Shown in pieces: positions 37,649 to 45,504 of a DNA stretch of 64,000 nt. This stretch comes from Methylobacterium sp. R2-1 (GTDB taxonomy: Bacteria > Pseudomonadota > Alphaproteobacteria > Rhizobiales > Beijerinckiaceae). The stretch is from positions 372,001 to 436,000 of the forward strand of contig NZ_JACHWM010000002.1 of NCBI RefSeq assembly GCF_014191355.1, in the 5' to 3' direction. Each line of letters opens with the position of its first letter. Position 1 is the stretch's first letter. The notes under the pieces were generated by a model. It searched no databases. It was not told the DNA's origin and saw only the letters and a list, made by a program, of their open reading frames with translations. The position numbers were made by a program, and so were the translations under genes.

Positions 37649-37664
37649 AATTTCACGTGAAACA
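37649..37664. promoter_or_regulatory. parS-like palindrome between terminase and portal genes
   Basis: AATTTCACGTGAAACA matches 14 of 16 positions of the ParB-binding consensus TGTTTCACGTGAAACA, including the whole right half and the central ACGT core. The two mismatches are at the left end. ParB usually tolerates few changes, so binding needs a test. It lies in the only gap (50 bases) between terminase and portal. Confidence 0.6.
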
Positions 37665-37684
37665 TTGCTGGCGAGGAGCGTGCC

Positions 37685-38845
37685 ATGCCTGGATTCATCG
37701 CGCGGCTCGCAAAGGCTGCGGGGTTCGTGCCTGCCACGAAGGCGAGCGCGGCCTTCGCCCTCTACGGCGAGGGGCGAGCAGTCTGGACGTTACGGGACTA
37801 CGCGGCGCTGGCACGCGAGGGTTTTCAGCGCAACGCCGTGGTCCACCGCTCGGTCCGGCTCGTCGCCGAAGCCGCGGCCTCACTGCCGCTGACGCTGGCC
37901 GGCGCCGAAGATGCACATCCGTTGCTGGCGTTGCTCACTCGGCCGAATCCGCGCGAAGGCGGGATGCGCTTCCTCGACAGCGTCTACGGACACCTTCTCG
38001 TCTCGGGCAACGCTTATCTCGAAGCCGTTGAAATCGATGGAATACCCCGAGAACTGTTCTCGCTGCGCCCCGACCGGATGCAGGTCGTGGCCGGTGCCGA
38101 CGGCTGGCCGGCGGCTTACGAGTACGCCGTCGGTGGCAGGCGCATCCGCTACGAACAGGCCGGCCCCGTGCCGCCGATCCTGCACCTGACGCTGTTCAAT
38201 CCGCTCGACGACCATTACGGCCTCTCGCCGATGGAGGCGGCCGCGGTGCCGCTCGACATCCACAACGCGGCCGGCGCCTGGAACAAGGCGCTCCTCGACA
38301 ATGCAGCGCGCCCGTCCGGTGCCCTGGTCTTCGCGCCCTCGACCGGCGCCGCCTTGAGCGACACGCAGTTCACCCGTCTGAAGGCCGAGCTGGAGACGAG
38401 CTACCAGGGCAGCGCCAATGCCGGCCGTCCGCTTCTGCTCGACGGCGGACTCGACTGGCGCCCGCTCTCGCTCTCACCGAAGGAGATGGACTTCGTCGAA
38501 GCGAAGGCAGCGGCCGCCCGCGAGATCGCGCTGGCCTTCGGCGTGCCGCCGCTGCTGCTCGGCCTGCCCGGCGACAACACCCACGCGAACTACGCCGAGG
38601 CAAACCGGGCCTTCTACCGCCAGACGGTGATCCCGCTGGTGCGCCGCACCGCCGATTCCCTCGCCCGCTGGCTGGAGCCCGCCTTCGGCCCGGCCCGGCT
38701 GGAGCCGGATCTCGACGCTATCGAGGCCCTGGCGACCGAGCGCGAGTCGCTCTGGCGCCGGGTTCAGGGGGCGGACTTCTTGTCCGTGGCGGAGAAGCGC
38801 GAGGCCGTCGGCTACTCCCCCCAAGATCCGGGGTCCGGGGCCTGA
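37685..38845 (+). CDS. GTA portal protein (HK97 family)
   Basis: The portal (g3) forms the ring at the capsid vertex through which DNA enters. The 386-residue protein shows HK97 portal landmarks: AVWTLRDYAALAREGFQRNA near 32, VHRSVRLVAEAAASLPL, a GNAYLEAVE strand, and the DNTHANYAEANRAFYRQTVIPL region near 300 (quoted here in part only). The ATG follows GAGGAGCGTGCC. No separate g3.5 gene is present in the 57 bases before the protease gene, unlike the Rhodobacter agent. Confidence 0.92.
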   Translation: MPGFIARLAKAAGFVPATKASAAFALYGEGRAVWTLRDYAALAREGFQRNAVVHRSVRLVAEAAASLPLTLAGAEDAHPLLALLTRPNPREGGMRFLDSVYGHLLVSGNAYLEAVEIDGIPRELFSLRPDRMQVVAGADGWPAAYEYAVGGRRIRYEQAGPVPPILHLTLFNPLDDHYGLSPMEAAAVPLDIHNAAGAWNKALLDNAARPSGALVFAPSTGAALSDTQFTRLKAELETSYQGSANAGRPLLLDGGLDWRPLSLSPKEMDFVEAKAAAAREIALAFGVPPLLLGLPGDNTHANYAEANRAFYRQTVIPLVRRTADSLARWLEPAFGPARLEPDLDAIEALATERESLWRRVQGADFLSVAEKREAVGYSPQDPGSGA

Positions 38846-38902
38846 GGCCCCGGCGGGATTCGGGCAGAGCCCGCTCTTCACTCCTCTCTTCGAGGTCTAT
38901 CG

Positions 38903-39373
38903 ATGGATGGCCATTTCACCGGCTACGCCAGCCTGTTCGGCGTGCCCGATCTCGGCCGCGACATTGTCGCGCCGGGCGCCTTCGCCGCGAGCCTCGCCCG
39001 GCGGGGCGCGCGGGGGGGGCGGATGCTGTGGCAGCACGACCCGGCCGAGCCGGTCGGCTCCTGGCTCTCGCTCAAGGAGGATGGCCGGGGCTTGCGCGTC
39101 GCCGGCCGGCTCAACCTCGCGGTCCAGCGCGCCCGCGAGATCGACGCGCTGATGCGGGAGGGCGCTCTCGACGGACTCTCCATCGGCTTTCGCGTGGTGC
39201 GGGCCTCGCCCGAGCGCGGCGGGCGTCGCCTGCTCGCCGTCGATCTCTGGGAGGTCTCGCTGGTGACCTTCCCGCTTCAGCCCGATGCGCGGGTGATCCG
39301 CGCCGCGGCCCGGCATCCCTTCGTCCCGCCGCACCTGCGCCTCGCTGTCCCGCCGCTCGCGGCGCGTGCCTGA
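38903..39373 (+). CDS. GTA prohead protease (HK97 family)
   Basis: This maturation protease (g4) trims the capsid protein during head assembly. The 156-residue protein has the HK97 protease order: GYASLFGVPDLGRDIVAPGAF at the start, catalytic His 45 in WQHDP, catalytic Ser 93 in LDGLSIGF, and the WEVSLVTFP strand. Length fits a stand-alone protease. It lies 29 bases before the capsid gene. The serine-protease pair inserted after the capsid gene is of a different fold and not a duplicate of this one. Confidence 0.93.
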   Translation: MDGHFTGYASLFGVPDLGRDIVAPGAFAASLARRGARGGRMLWQHDPAEPVGSWLSLKEDGRGLRVAGRLNLAVQRAREIDALMREGALDGLSIGFRVVRASPERGGRRLLAVDLWEVSLVTFPLQPDARVIRAAARHPFVPPHLRLAVPPLAARA

Positions 39374-39402
39374 CCCCGTCTTCCTTCACCAACGAGGATG
39401 CC

Positions 39403-40668
39403 ATGACCGACATGCGTTTCGAGACCAAGGCCCCTACCGGCCTTTCCGAGAACAAGGCGGCGATGTTCGGCACCGAGGCGGTGCTCGACGAGTTCGCCCG
39501 TGCCTTCGAGGCGTTCAAGGAGGCCAACGATCTGCGCCTCTCCGAGATCGAGACCCGGCTCACCGCGGACGTGGTGACCGAGAAGAAGCTCGCCCGCATC
39601 GATGCCGCCCTCGACCAGGCGAAGAACCGCCTCGACCGAATCAGCCTCGACCGGGCCCGGCCTCCGCTCGGCGGAGCGGACATCCCGCGCGACAGCTCCG
39701 CCACCGAGCACAAGGCCGCCTTCGATCTCTATGTCCGCGCCGGCGAGAGCGCCGGCCTCAAGCGGCTGGAGGAGAAGGCACTCTCCGCTGGCTCCGGGCC
39801 GGATGGCGGCTATCTCGTGCCGTCGACGATCGAGCGTGAGGTGTTGCGGCGCTTGGCCGAGATCTCGCCGATCCGCGCCATCGCCACCGTGCGAATCGTC
39901 TCTGGCGGGCAGTACAAGCGGGCGGTGTCGGTCAACGGTCCCGCCGCGGGCTGGGTCGCCGAGACGGCGCCCCGGCCGCAGACGGACGCGCCGAACCTGT
40001 CCGAACTCAGCTTCCCGGCGATGGAACTCTACGCCATGCCGGCGGCGACGCAGACACTGCTCGACGACGCGGTGCTCGACGTCGATGCGTGGCTCGCGGA
40101 GGAAGTCGAGACGGCCTTCGCCGAGCAGGAGAGCGTCGCCTTCGTCACCGGCAACGGCGTCGACCGACCGAAGGGCTTTCTCAGCTACGATACGGTGGCC
40201 AATGCGAGCTGGGGCTCGGGCAAGCTCGGCTTCGTCGCGACCGGTGCGGAGGGTGCCTTCCCTGCAAGCAACCCGACCGACGTTCTGTTCGATCTGATCT
40301 ACGCGCTGCGTGCCGGCTATCGCCAGGGCGCGAGCTTCGTGATGAACCGGCGGGTGCAGAGCGCGATCCACAAGTTCAAAGATGCGGACGGCAACTACCT
40401 CTGGCAGCCGCCGCTGGCCGCCGATCGCGCCGCGACCCTGATGGGCTTCCCGCTCGTCGAGGCCGAGGCAATGCCCGACCTGTCGGCGGGCAGCCACTCC
40501 ATCGCCTTCGGCGATTTCAAGCGCGGCTACCTCGTCGTGGATCGCGTCGGCTTAAGAACCCTGCGCGACCCGTACTCCGCCAAGCCCTACGTGCTGTTCT
40601 ACACCACCAAGCGCGTCGGCGGCGGGGTGCAGGACTTCGACGCGATCAAGCTGCTTCGGTTCGCCTGA
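39403..40668 (+). CDS. GTA major capsid protein (HK97 fold)
   Basis: The major head protein (g5), 421 residues. A coiled-coil N-terminal delta domain (about 20-95), expected to be removed by the prohead protease, is followed by the HK97 core: SAGSGPDGGYLVPSTIE near 127, GWVAETAPRPQTDAP, and the C-terminal TLMGFPLVEAEAMPD and FGDFKRGYLVVDR segments. No premature stop or frameshift is seen, so the head genes look maintained. The ATG at 39403 begins the conserved N-terminus. Confidence 0.95.
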   Translation: MTDMRFETKAPTGLSENKAAMFGTEAVLDEFARAFEAFKEANDLRLSEIETRLTADVVTEKKLARIDAALDQAKNRLDRISLDRARPPLGGADIPRDSSATEHKAAFDLYVRAGESAGLKRLEEKALSAGSGPDGGYLVPSTIEREVLRRLAEISPIRAIATVRIVSGGQYKRAVSVNGPAAGWVAETAPRPQTDAPNLSELSFPAMELYAMPAATQTLLDDAVLDVDAWLAEEVETAFAEQESVAFVTGNGVDRPKGFLSYDTVANASWGSGKLGFVATGAEGAFPASNPTDVLFDLIYALRAGYRQGASFVMNRRVQSAIHKFKDADGNYLWQPPLAADRAATLMGFPLVEAEAMPDLSAGSHSIAFGDFKRGYLVVDRVGLRTLRDPYSAKPYVLFYTTKRVGGGVQDFDAIKLLRFA

Positions 40669-40675
40669 GCTGCTC

Positions 40676-41524
40676 TCAATACATCCGCCGCCGGGCAGGC
40701 CGGGCCATCCACTCGGTGCGCCCGGTCTGCGCCGCTGCCATGTCGGGGCTCATCGCCTCCATCTCGGCGGCGCGCGAGGAAATCCAGCTCGCGTGCTCGC
40801 CGGTGGGCGTCACGGCGGTGAAGCCACCGCAGGCGGTGCGTGCGCGCCGGTCCTGGCGCATGGCGCCGCTCGACCAACTCACCACGCCGACCATCTGGCC
40901 GCCGCGCAGGATCGGGCCGCCGGAATCGCCGAGGCACGCGCCGGCACCCGCGGTCTCGGCCATGCGCCGCGCATCCGTGACGACAGTGACGCGGTTGGCG
41001 ACCTGCAGCGAGCCGATCGAGACGAGATGTGCGGTGCGCAGCGTCCGCGCGGTGTTGCGGCGGTTCTCGGCGAGCACGCCGAAGCCAGCGATGTCCACAT
41101 TGTCGCCGGTGGTGATCGAACCGCCGCGGGGGTCGAGCGGGCGGAAGCCGAGTCCGACCGGCTGTTCCAGCTTGATCAGGGCGAGGTCGATGCCCGGCTG
41201 CTCCTCAGGCGTCGTGCCGGGGACGAATTCGGGATGCATCGAGACCGCGACGGCCCGCAGGCGGCGCTGGCGGAAATTCGGATCGACCACGACCACGTTG
41301 TAGCCGGCCTTGTGCATCACGCAGTGAGCCGCGGTGAGCACGATGTCCTGCGTGATCAGGGTGCCCGAGCAGATCTCGCCCTGCGTGCTCTCGATCCGAA
41401 CCACCGAGGCGCGTAGGCCCCCCGGATCGCGGGAGGTGCGACCCTCGACCACGGCCTGGGCCGAGAGCGGGACGAGCCCCAGCAGGGCACCGAACAGGTA
41501 CGCGCGAAGGGGGCTCGCAACCAT
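40676..41524 (-). CDS. Exported trypsin-like serine protease, copy 1
   Basis: A 282-residue S1-family protease with a signal peptide (MVASPLRAYLFGALLGLVPLS, cleavage near 24). The full catalytic triad is present: His 67 (LTAAHC), Asp 113 (GIDLALI) and Ser 201 (GDSGGP). It lies on the minus strand, 7 bases from the end of the capsid gene, between g5 and g6 of the GTA order, and forms a tandem with a second S1 protease. I start at ATG 41524, preceded by GGAAGAG and opening the signal peptide. The product should act outside the cytoplasm, so a direct role in head maturation is doubtful. The C-terminal 40 residues are an extra tail. Confidence 0.9.
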   Translation of the reverse strand: MVASPLRAYLFGALLGLVPLSAQAVVEGRTSRDPGGLRASVVRIESTQGEICSGTLITQDIVLTAAHCVMHKAGYNVVVVDPNFRQRRLRAVAVSMHPEFVPGTTPEEQPGIDLALIKLEQPVGLGFRPLDPRGGSITTGDNVDIAGFGVLAENRRNTARTLRTAHLVSIGSLQVANRVTVVTDARRMAETAGAGACLGDSGGPILRGGQMVGVVSWSSGAMRQDRRARTACGGFTAVTPTGEHASWISSRAAEMEAMSPDMAAAQTGRTEWMARPARRRMY

Positions 41525-41670
41525 CTCTTCCGTTCTCCAGGGCCTGGGCGCGTTCCGCGAGGGGCTGCGGTTGAGTCCCGGACCGGTTGAAGCGTATCCG
41601 AAGGCAATTCGGCGGCCAAGCTCCGGTTCCGCATCGGCGGCGCCGCGAGGATCACGATCGGTCAAGGACG

Positions 41671-42426
41671 TCACCAGCGCGCCGTACTCCCCCAGCCGGA
41701 GAGGGTCCGGTCGACCCACTCCCGTTGCGGTCCGAGCAGGATGCCCTGGGTCAGGCCACCGCACGCGTCCTTCACCCACGCGGCCACGGCCATCACCGCC
41801 GTGCCATCGAGGATCGGCCCGCCGGAATCGCCCTGGCAGCCCCCGGCCCCCGGTGCCTGCATCCAGACCAGGATGCGGCTCGGACCGTAGGGTTCGATCA
41901 CGGTGAGGATCGCGCCGCGGTAGCGGCCGATCGAGCGCCGGTCGTTGCCCCGCGCCGCGCCGTAGCCGGCCAGCGTCAGGCTCTGGCCCGCCCGCGGCAT
42001 CGCGGCGCTCAAACCGGCCGGCACGAACCGGGCGGGGAGGGGCTCGCGGGTGCGCAGCAGGGCGAGGTCGATGGAGCGGGTGCGGCCGCGGATGGCGTCG
42101 CCGTCATAGGCCGGATGCAGGCTGCGGGCGGCGACCTCGGCCAGCACCGGGCGGCCCTCCGCGTCGCGGTAATGGACACGGTTCTCGCCCACGCCCGCCA
42201 CGCAATGGCCGGCGGTGAGCACCGCGTCCGGCGCGACGACGATCCCGGAACAGACCCCGCCGCCCGAGGTCAGAACCATCACCGCCGAAGCCGCGCCCGG
42301 TACCCCCGCGCCTTCGCGGCCGCCGACGATGGCCCCGGCCGGGGCGGCGGCGAGCAGGAGCGCGAGCGTCGCGGCCCGGAGGGCGGGGCGCGCCGCGCGG
42401 GCGGCGGACGGGTTCGGCACGCGCAT
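41671..42426 (-). CDS. Exported trypsin-like serine protease, copy 2
   Basis: A 251-residue S1 protease with a signal peptide (RAATLALLLAAAPAGA, cleavage near 32) leading directly into IVGGREGAG, the classic mature N-terminus of trypsin-type enzymes. Triad: His 74 (LTAGHC), Asp 120 (SIDLALL), Ser 201 (GDSGGP). Start at ATG 42426 gives a normal signal peptide; the ATG at 42462 overlaps the divergent connector gene. It is only moderately similar to copy 1, so if they arose by duplication it was not recent. Both could be secreted during GTA release or be unrelated passengers. Confidence 0.9.
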   Translation of the reverse strand: MRVPNPSAARAARPALRAATLALLLAAAPAGAIVGGREGAGVPGAASAVMVLTSGGGVCSGIVVAPDAVLTAGHCVAGVGENRVHYRDAEGRPVLAEVAARSLHPAYDGDAIRGRTRSIDLALLRTREPLPARFVPAGLSAAMPRAGQSLTLAGYGAARGNDRRSIGRYRGAILTVIEPYGPSRILVWMQAPGAGGCQGDSGGPILDGTAVMAVAAWVKDACGGLTQGILLGPQREWVDRTLSGWGSTARW

Positions 42427-42460
42427 CGGTTGCGGAAAAACGCTTTCAGGAGAGGCTGGC

Positions 42461-42952
42461 ATGATTCCGATACGCGTCGAGGAGACCGGCGTCGAGCCGG
42501 TGAGCGTGGTCGAGATGCGCGGCTATCTCCGGCTCTCCTCCGACGAGACCGCCGAGGATGCCCTGATCGGCCGCCTGATCCCCGCGGCGCGGGCGGCGGT
42601 CGAGGCAGCCGCGCGCCGGCTGCTGCGGCCCGCCCGCTTCCGGGTGGTGCTGGCGGCCTGGCCCGGACTCGGTCTGCTGCCGCTGCCGCTGAGCCCGCTC
42701 GTCGCCGTGCTCCGCGCCGGGCGGGTCGATGCGGGCGGGACCGTCACCGAGATCGAGCCGGGGCTGGTCGAAGTCGGCGCCGGCTGCGGCGGGGAGGGGC
42801 CGCCGGTTCCCGAGCCGCTGGTTCAGACCCTGCGCCTGACGATCGCGGACTTGTTCGAGAACCGCGGCGATGCGGGCGCCGCAGGTCCGGCCTGGCCGCT
42901 GCCGCACGAGGCGGCGGGGCTCGCCGCTGCCTGCCGCCGGATGCGGCTCTGA
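42461..42952 (+). CDS. GTA head-tail connector (g6-like)
   Basis: A 163-residue connector of the gp6/phiE125-gp8 type that forms the ring below the portal. The opening VSVVEMRGYLRLSSDETAEDALIGRLIPAAR (residues about 14-45, shortened in family comparison to VEMRGYLRL) and the LLPLPLSPLVAVLRAGRVDA strand are recognisable. Its ATG is 35 bases from the divergent protease start, so transcription of g6-g15 may need a promoter in this gap or antisense read-through of the proteases. Confidence 0.85.
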   Translation: MIPIRVEETGVEPVSVVEMRGYLRLSSDETAEDALIGRLIPAARAAVEAAARRLLRPARFRVVLAAWPGLGLLPLPLSPLVAVLRAGRVDAGGTVTEIEPGLVEVGAGCGGEGPPVPEPLVQTLRLTIADLFENRGDAGAAGPAWPLPHEAAGLAAACRRMRL

Positions 42953-42974
42953 TCCCGATTCCTGGAGATCGACC

Positions 42975-43316
42975 ATGACAAACAGGCCGCTCGGCGCGCG
43001 CCGCCGCCGCCTCGTGCTCGAAGTACCGGTGGACGAGCCCGACGGGTTCGGCGGTCGGCTCCGCCGCTACGTCGCCGGACCCGTGCTGTGGGGCTCGCTG
43101 GAATCGCTCGGCAGTGCCGCCGCGCCCCGCGGCGGGCGGAACGACCGGCCCGGCCTCTACCGCGTCGGCCTGCGCTACCGCCCCGGCGTCACCCCGGCCA
43201 TGCGCCTTGCCGACGGGACGCGACGCTTCGCGATCCGCGCGGCCGACGACCCCGACGGGCGCCGCCGCGACCTCGTCTGCGAGGTGGAAGAGGTAATCGA
43301 GGAGTCTTCCCCGTGA
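42975..43316 (+). CDS. GTA head-tail adaptor/stopper (g7-like)
   Basis: A 113-residue basic protein matching phage head closure/adaptor proteins by position and by the DGFGGRLRRYVAGPVLWGSLE and VGLRYRPGVTPAMRL segments (strand-rich core about 24-70). It closes the connector after packaging and docks the tail. The ATG at 42975 follows CTGGAGATCGACC. Its stop overlaps the next gene's GTG by 4 bases. Confidence 0.82.
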   Translation: MTNRPLGARRRRLVLEVPVDEPDGFGGRLRRYVAGPVLWGSLESLGSAAAPRGGRNDRPGLYRVGLRYRPGVTPAMRLADGTRRFAIRAADDPDGRRRDLVCEVEEVIEESSP

Positions 43317-43732
43317 CGCGATCGAGCCCCCTGCTGGCCCTGCGCGCCGGCCTTCTCGCCCGCCTCGCCGGGGACGCGCCGCTCGCCGCGCTGATGGGCG
43401 GCCGGCTGCGGCTCTACGACGAGCCGCCGCGGGGCGCTGCGCCCGTCTACGCGCTGTTCGGACCGAGCGAGGTGAGCGACGATTCCGTCGACGGCGCCCG
43501 GCGCCACCGCCACGCCTTCGCCCTCACGGTCTTCGCCAAGCCGGGCTCGGCTCGCTCGGCCCTGGAGGTGGCCGAGCACATCGCTGCCCGCCTCGACGAG
43601 GCCGACCTCGCCTTGATCGGCCACGCCCTCATCCTTCTGCGCCTCAGGAGCCTCGCCGGCCTGCGCGACGAGCGCACCGGCGAGGCGCGCGCGACCCTCT
43701 CCTTCGAGGCGGTGACCGAGGTCGCCGCCTGA
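43313..43732 (+). CDS. GTA tail terminator, DUF3168 (g8-like)
   Basis: A 139-residue DUF3168 protein, the ring that ends the tail tube and joins it to the head. Recognisable are PLLALRAGLLARLAGDAPLAAL near the start, VYALFGPSEVSDDS, and HAFALTVFAKPGSARSALEVAEHI. It begins with GTG overlapping the previous stop (GTGA), a coupling repeated through the cluster. Confidence 0.88.
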   Translation: MTRSSPLLALRAGLLARLAGDAPLAALMGGRLRLYDEPPRGAAPVYALFGPSEVSDDSVDGARRHRHAFALTVFAKPGSARSALEVAEHIAARLDEADLALIGHALILLRLRSLAGLRDERTGEARATLSFEAVTEVAA

Positions 43733-43761
43733 CCTTTTTCGAGAACGCCGGAGCCGCGAGC

Positions 43762-44172
43762 ATGAGCGCACAGAAGGGCAAGGACCTCCTGGTCCGGGTG
43801 AGCAGCGGAGCTGGCGGCTTCGCCGCGGTGGCGGGCCTGCGCGCCCGACAACTCGCCTTCAACGCCGAGACGGTGGACGTCACCAACGCCGATTCCGCCG
43901 GGCACTGGCGCGAGCTGCTGGCCGGCGCAGGCGTGCGCCGCGCCGCGGTGGCCGGATCGGGCGTCTTCCGCGACGAGGCGTCCGACGCGCGCCTGCGCCA
44001 GATGTTCTTCGACGGGGTGATCGACGCGTTTCAGATCGTGGTGCCGGATTTCGGCACGATCGAGGGGCTGTTCCAGATCAGCAGCCTCGAATATCGCGGC
44101 GAGCATGCGGGCGAGGTCACCTTCGACATCGCCCTCGATTCTGCCGGCGCCCTCAGCTTCGCGGAGGCATGA
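43762..44172 (+). CDS. GTA major tail tube protein (g9-like)
   Basis: A 136-residue tail tube protein (TP901-1 major tail family). Landmarks: MSAQKGKDLLVRVS, VAGLRARQLAFNAETVDVTN and WRELLAGAGVRRAAVAGSGVF, then the FFDGVIDAFQIVVPDFG strand. The length and order match GTA g9. Its stop overlaps the start of the g10-like gene. Confidence 0.92.
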   Translation: MSAQKGKDLLVRVSSGAGGFAAVAGLRARQLAFNAETVDVTNADSAGHWRELLAGAGVRRAAVAGSGVFRDEASDARLRQMFFDGVIDAFQIVVPDFGTIEGLFQISSLEYRGEHAGEVTFDIALDSAGALSFAEA

Positions 44173-44501
44173 CCATGGCCAACCGCCGACGCGGCGAGGT
44201 GCCGCTGACCTTAGGACAGGAGCGCTACACGCTCTGCCTCACCCTTGGAGCGCTGGCCGAACTGGAGGACGCGCTCGGCGCGGGCGACCTCGCCGGCCTC
44301 GCCGAGCGCTTCGCCGGCGGGCGGCTCGCCGCCCGCGACGTGATCGCACTGCTCGGCGCCACACTCCGCGGCGGCGGCCATGCCCTCGACGACGAGGCGG
44401 TCGCCCGCCTGCCGCTCTCCGGTGGCCTCGCGGCCGTGACCGCGGCACTCGGCGAGGCGCTGGTCGCGGCCTTCGGCGAGGCTTCGCCCGCGGACCCTTG
44501 A
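44169..44501 (+). CDS. GTA g10-like tail assembly chaperone
   Basis: A 110-residue protein of the GTA_gp10 family, which helps load the tape measure during tail assembly. Family features are ANRRRGEVPLTL, YTLCLTLGALAELEDALGAGD and ARDVIALLGATLRGGG. It starts at ATG overlapping the g9 stop; a second ATG two codons later is equally possible. It pairs with the next small gene. Confidence 0.9.
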   Translation: MTMANRRRGEVPLTLGQERYTLCLTLGALAELEDALGAGDLAGLAERFAGGRLAARDVIALLGATLRGGGHALDDEAVARLPLSGGLAAVTAALGEALVAAFGEASPADP

Positions 44502-44731
44502 GACCTGCGGGGAGCGACGCGCCGGGGACGCCCGTCTCCGCCTTCCCGTGGGATGCGGTGCTGACGCTCGGTCTCGCGACCCTGCGCTGGCGCCCGCGCG
44601 ACCTCTGGGCTGCCACACCCCGCGAACTCGCGGCTGCCGCGGGTCTGATCCGGCCGGCGCCCGACGCCCCGAGCCGGGCCGATCTCGACCGGCTGCTCGC
44701 CGCCTATCCCGATCCGGGGACTCCGCGATGA
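44498..44731 (+). CDS. GTA g10.1-like tail chaperone (DUF2376 / rcc01693 family)
   Basis: A 77-residue protein with AFPWDAVLTLGLATLRWRP and LWAATPRELAAAAGL, the signature of the rcc01693 family that sits between g10 and g11. The start is TTG at 44498, overlapping the g10 stop as TTGA; no ATG or GTG fits the N-terminus. Both ends overlap their neighbours by 4 bases, pointing to coupled or slippage-related expression of the two chaperones, as in other long-tailed phages. Confidence 0.85.
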   Translation: MRPAGSDAPGTPVSAFPWDAVLTLGLATLRWRPRDLWAATPRELAAAAGLIRPAPDAPSRADLDRLLAAYPDPGTPR

Positions 44732-45354
44732 CCGACAGCGACCGCAGCACGGCCGAACGGGCCAAGCAACTCGAAACCCTCGACCGGCTGGCCCAGCGCT
44801 TCGGCCAGAGCCTGTCCTCGGCCTTCGACCGCAACCTCAATGCCGGCCGCCAGCTCGACGGGGTGCTGGCCTCGCTGGCGAGCAAGCTCTCCAACGTCGC
44901 GTTCAAGGCGGCGCTCGCTCCCGTGAAGGCGGGCGTGACGAGCCTCGTCAACAGCCTGCTGAGCGCGGCATCCGAGGCCGGCAGCACGACGGCGCTCGCG
45001 AAGGGCGGCCTCGCCTCGGACGGGCGGATCGTGCCGTTCCGCCTTGGAGGGGTTCTTGGTGGCGGGCGCGTCCGCCCCTTCGCGGCCGGCGGGGTCGTCG
45101 CGGCGCCGACCTATTTTCCCCTTGCCGGTCCTGACGGCGGCACCGGCCTGATGGGCGAGGCCGGGCCGGAAGCGATCCTGCCGCTGAGGCGCGGCAGCGA
45201 TGGTCGCCTCGGCGTCGCCGCGGGCGGAGCCGAGCGGCCGGTCGCGGTCACCGTCAACATCGCCACCCCGGACATCGAGGGGTTCCGCCGCTCCGAGGCC
45301 CAGGTCGCCGCCCGCCTTGCCCGCGCGGTCGCCCGTGGCCGACGCGCGTTGTGA
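44728..45354 (+). CDS. GTA short tape measure protein (g11-like)
   Basis: A 208-residue tape measure protein, short as in the Rhodobacter GTA, implying a very short tail. A helical N-terminus (about 1-70) is followed by a Gly/Ala-rich hydrophobic core and the PFAAGGVVAAPTYFPLAG and GLMGEAGPEAILPLRRG motifs common at the C-terminus of tape measures. ATG overlaps the preceding stop. Its own stop codon lies within a 14-bp stem-loop. Confidence 0.88.
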   Translation: MTDSDRSTAERAKQLETLDRLAQRFGQSLSSAFDRNLNAGRQLDGVLASLASKLSNVAFKAALAPVKAGVTSLVNSLLSAASEAGSTTALAKGGLASDGRIVPFRLGGVLGGGRVRPFAAGGVVAAPTYFPLAGPDGGTGLMGEAGPEAILPLRRGSDGRLGVAAGGAERPVAVTVNIATPDIEGFRRSEAQVAARLARAVARGRRAL

Positions 45355-45377
45355 TCACTCGTAGAGTGATCACAACG
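45347..45377 (+). other. 14-bp perfect stem-loop over the g11 stop codon
   Basis: CGTTGTGATCACTC (45347-45360) and its exact reverse complement (45364-45377) leave only a GTA loop. The stem includes the g11 TGA. No T-run follows, so it may act as an RNA processing or stability element, a partial terminator before g12, or a DNA-level operator (TGTGATCACT core). Confidence 0.65.
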
Positions 45378-45504
45378 CTTCCATTCCAGCCTCAAGCGCC
45401 GGCGGCCGCCTCCGCGGCCTTGGCTCTCGCTTCGCTCAATGCCTCGGCAGAGCCGAGGCCGCTCTGCGGGGCGCTCTTCGCGCCCGGACTTCGGAGTTTT
45501 CGCC

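Noticed and set aside
37649..37664. Reading the palindrome as an E-box-like or LuxR-type operator
   Set aside because: The match to parS is much closer than to other palindromic operators, and no LuxR gene is nearby; kept as parS-like.
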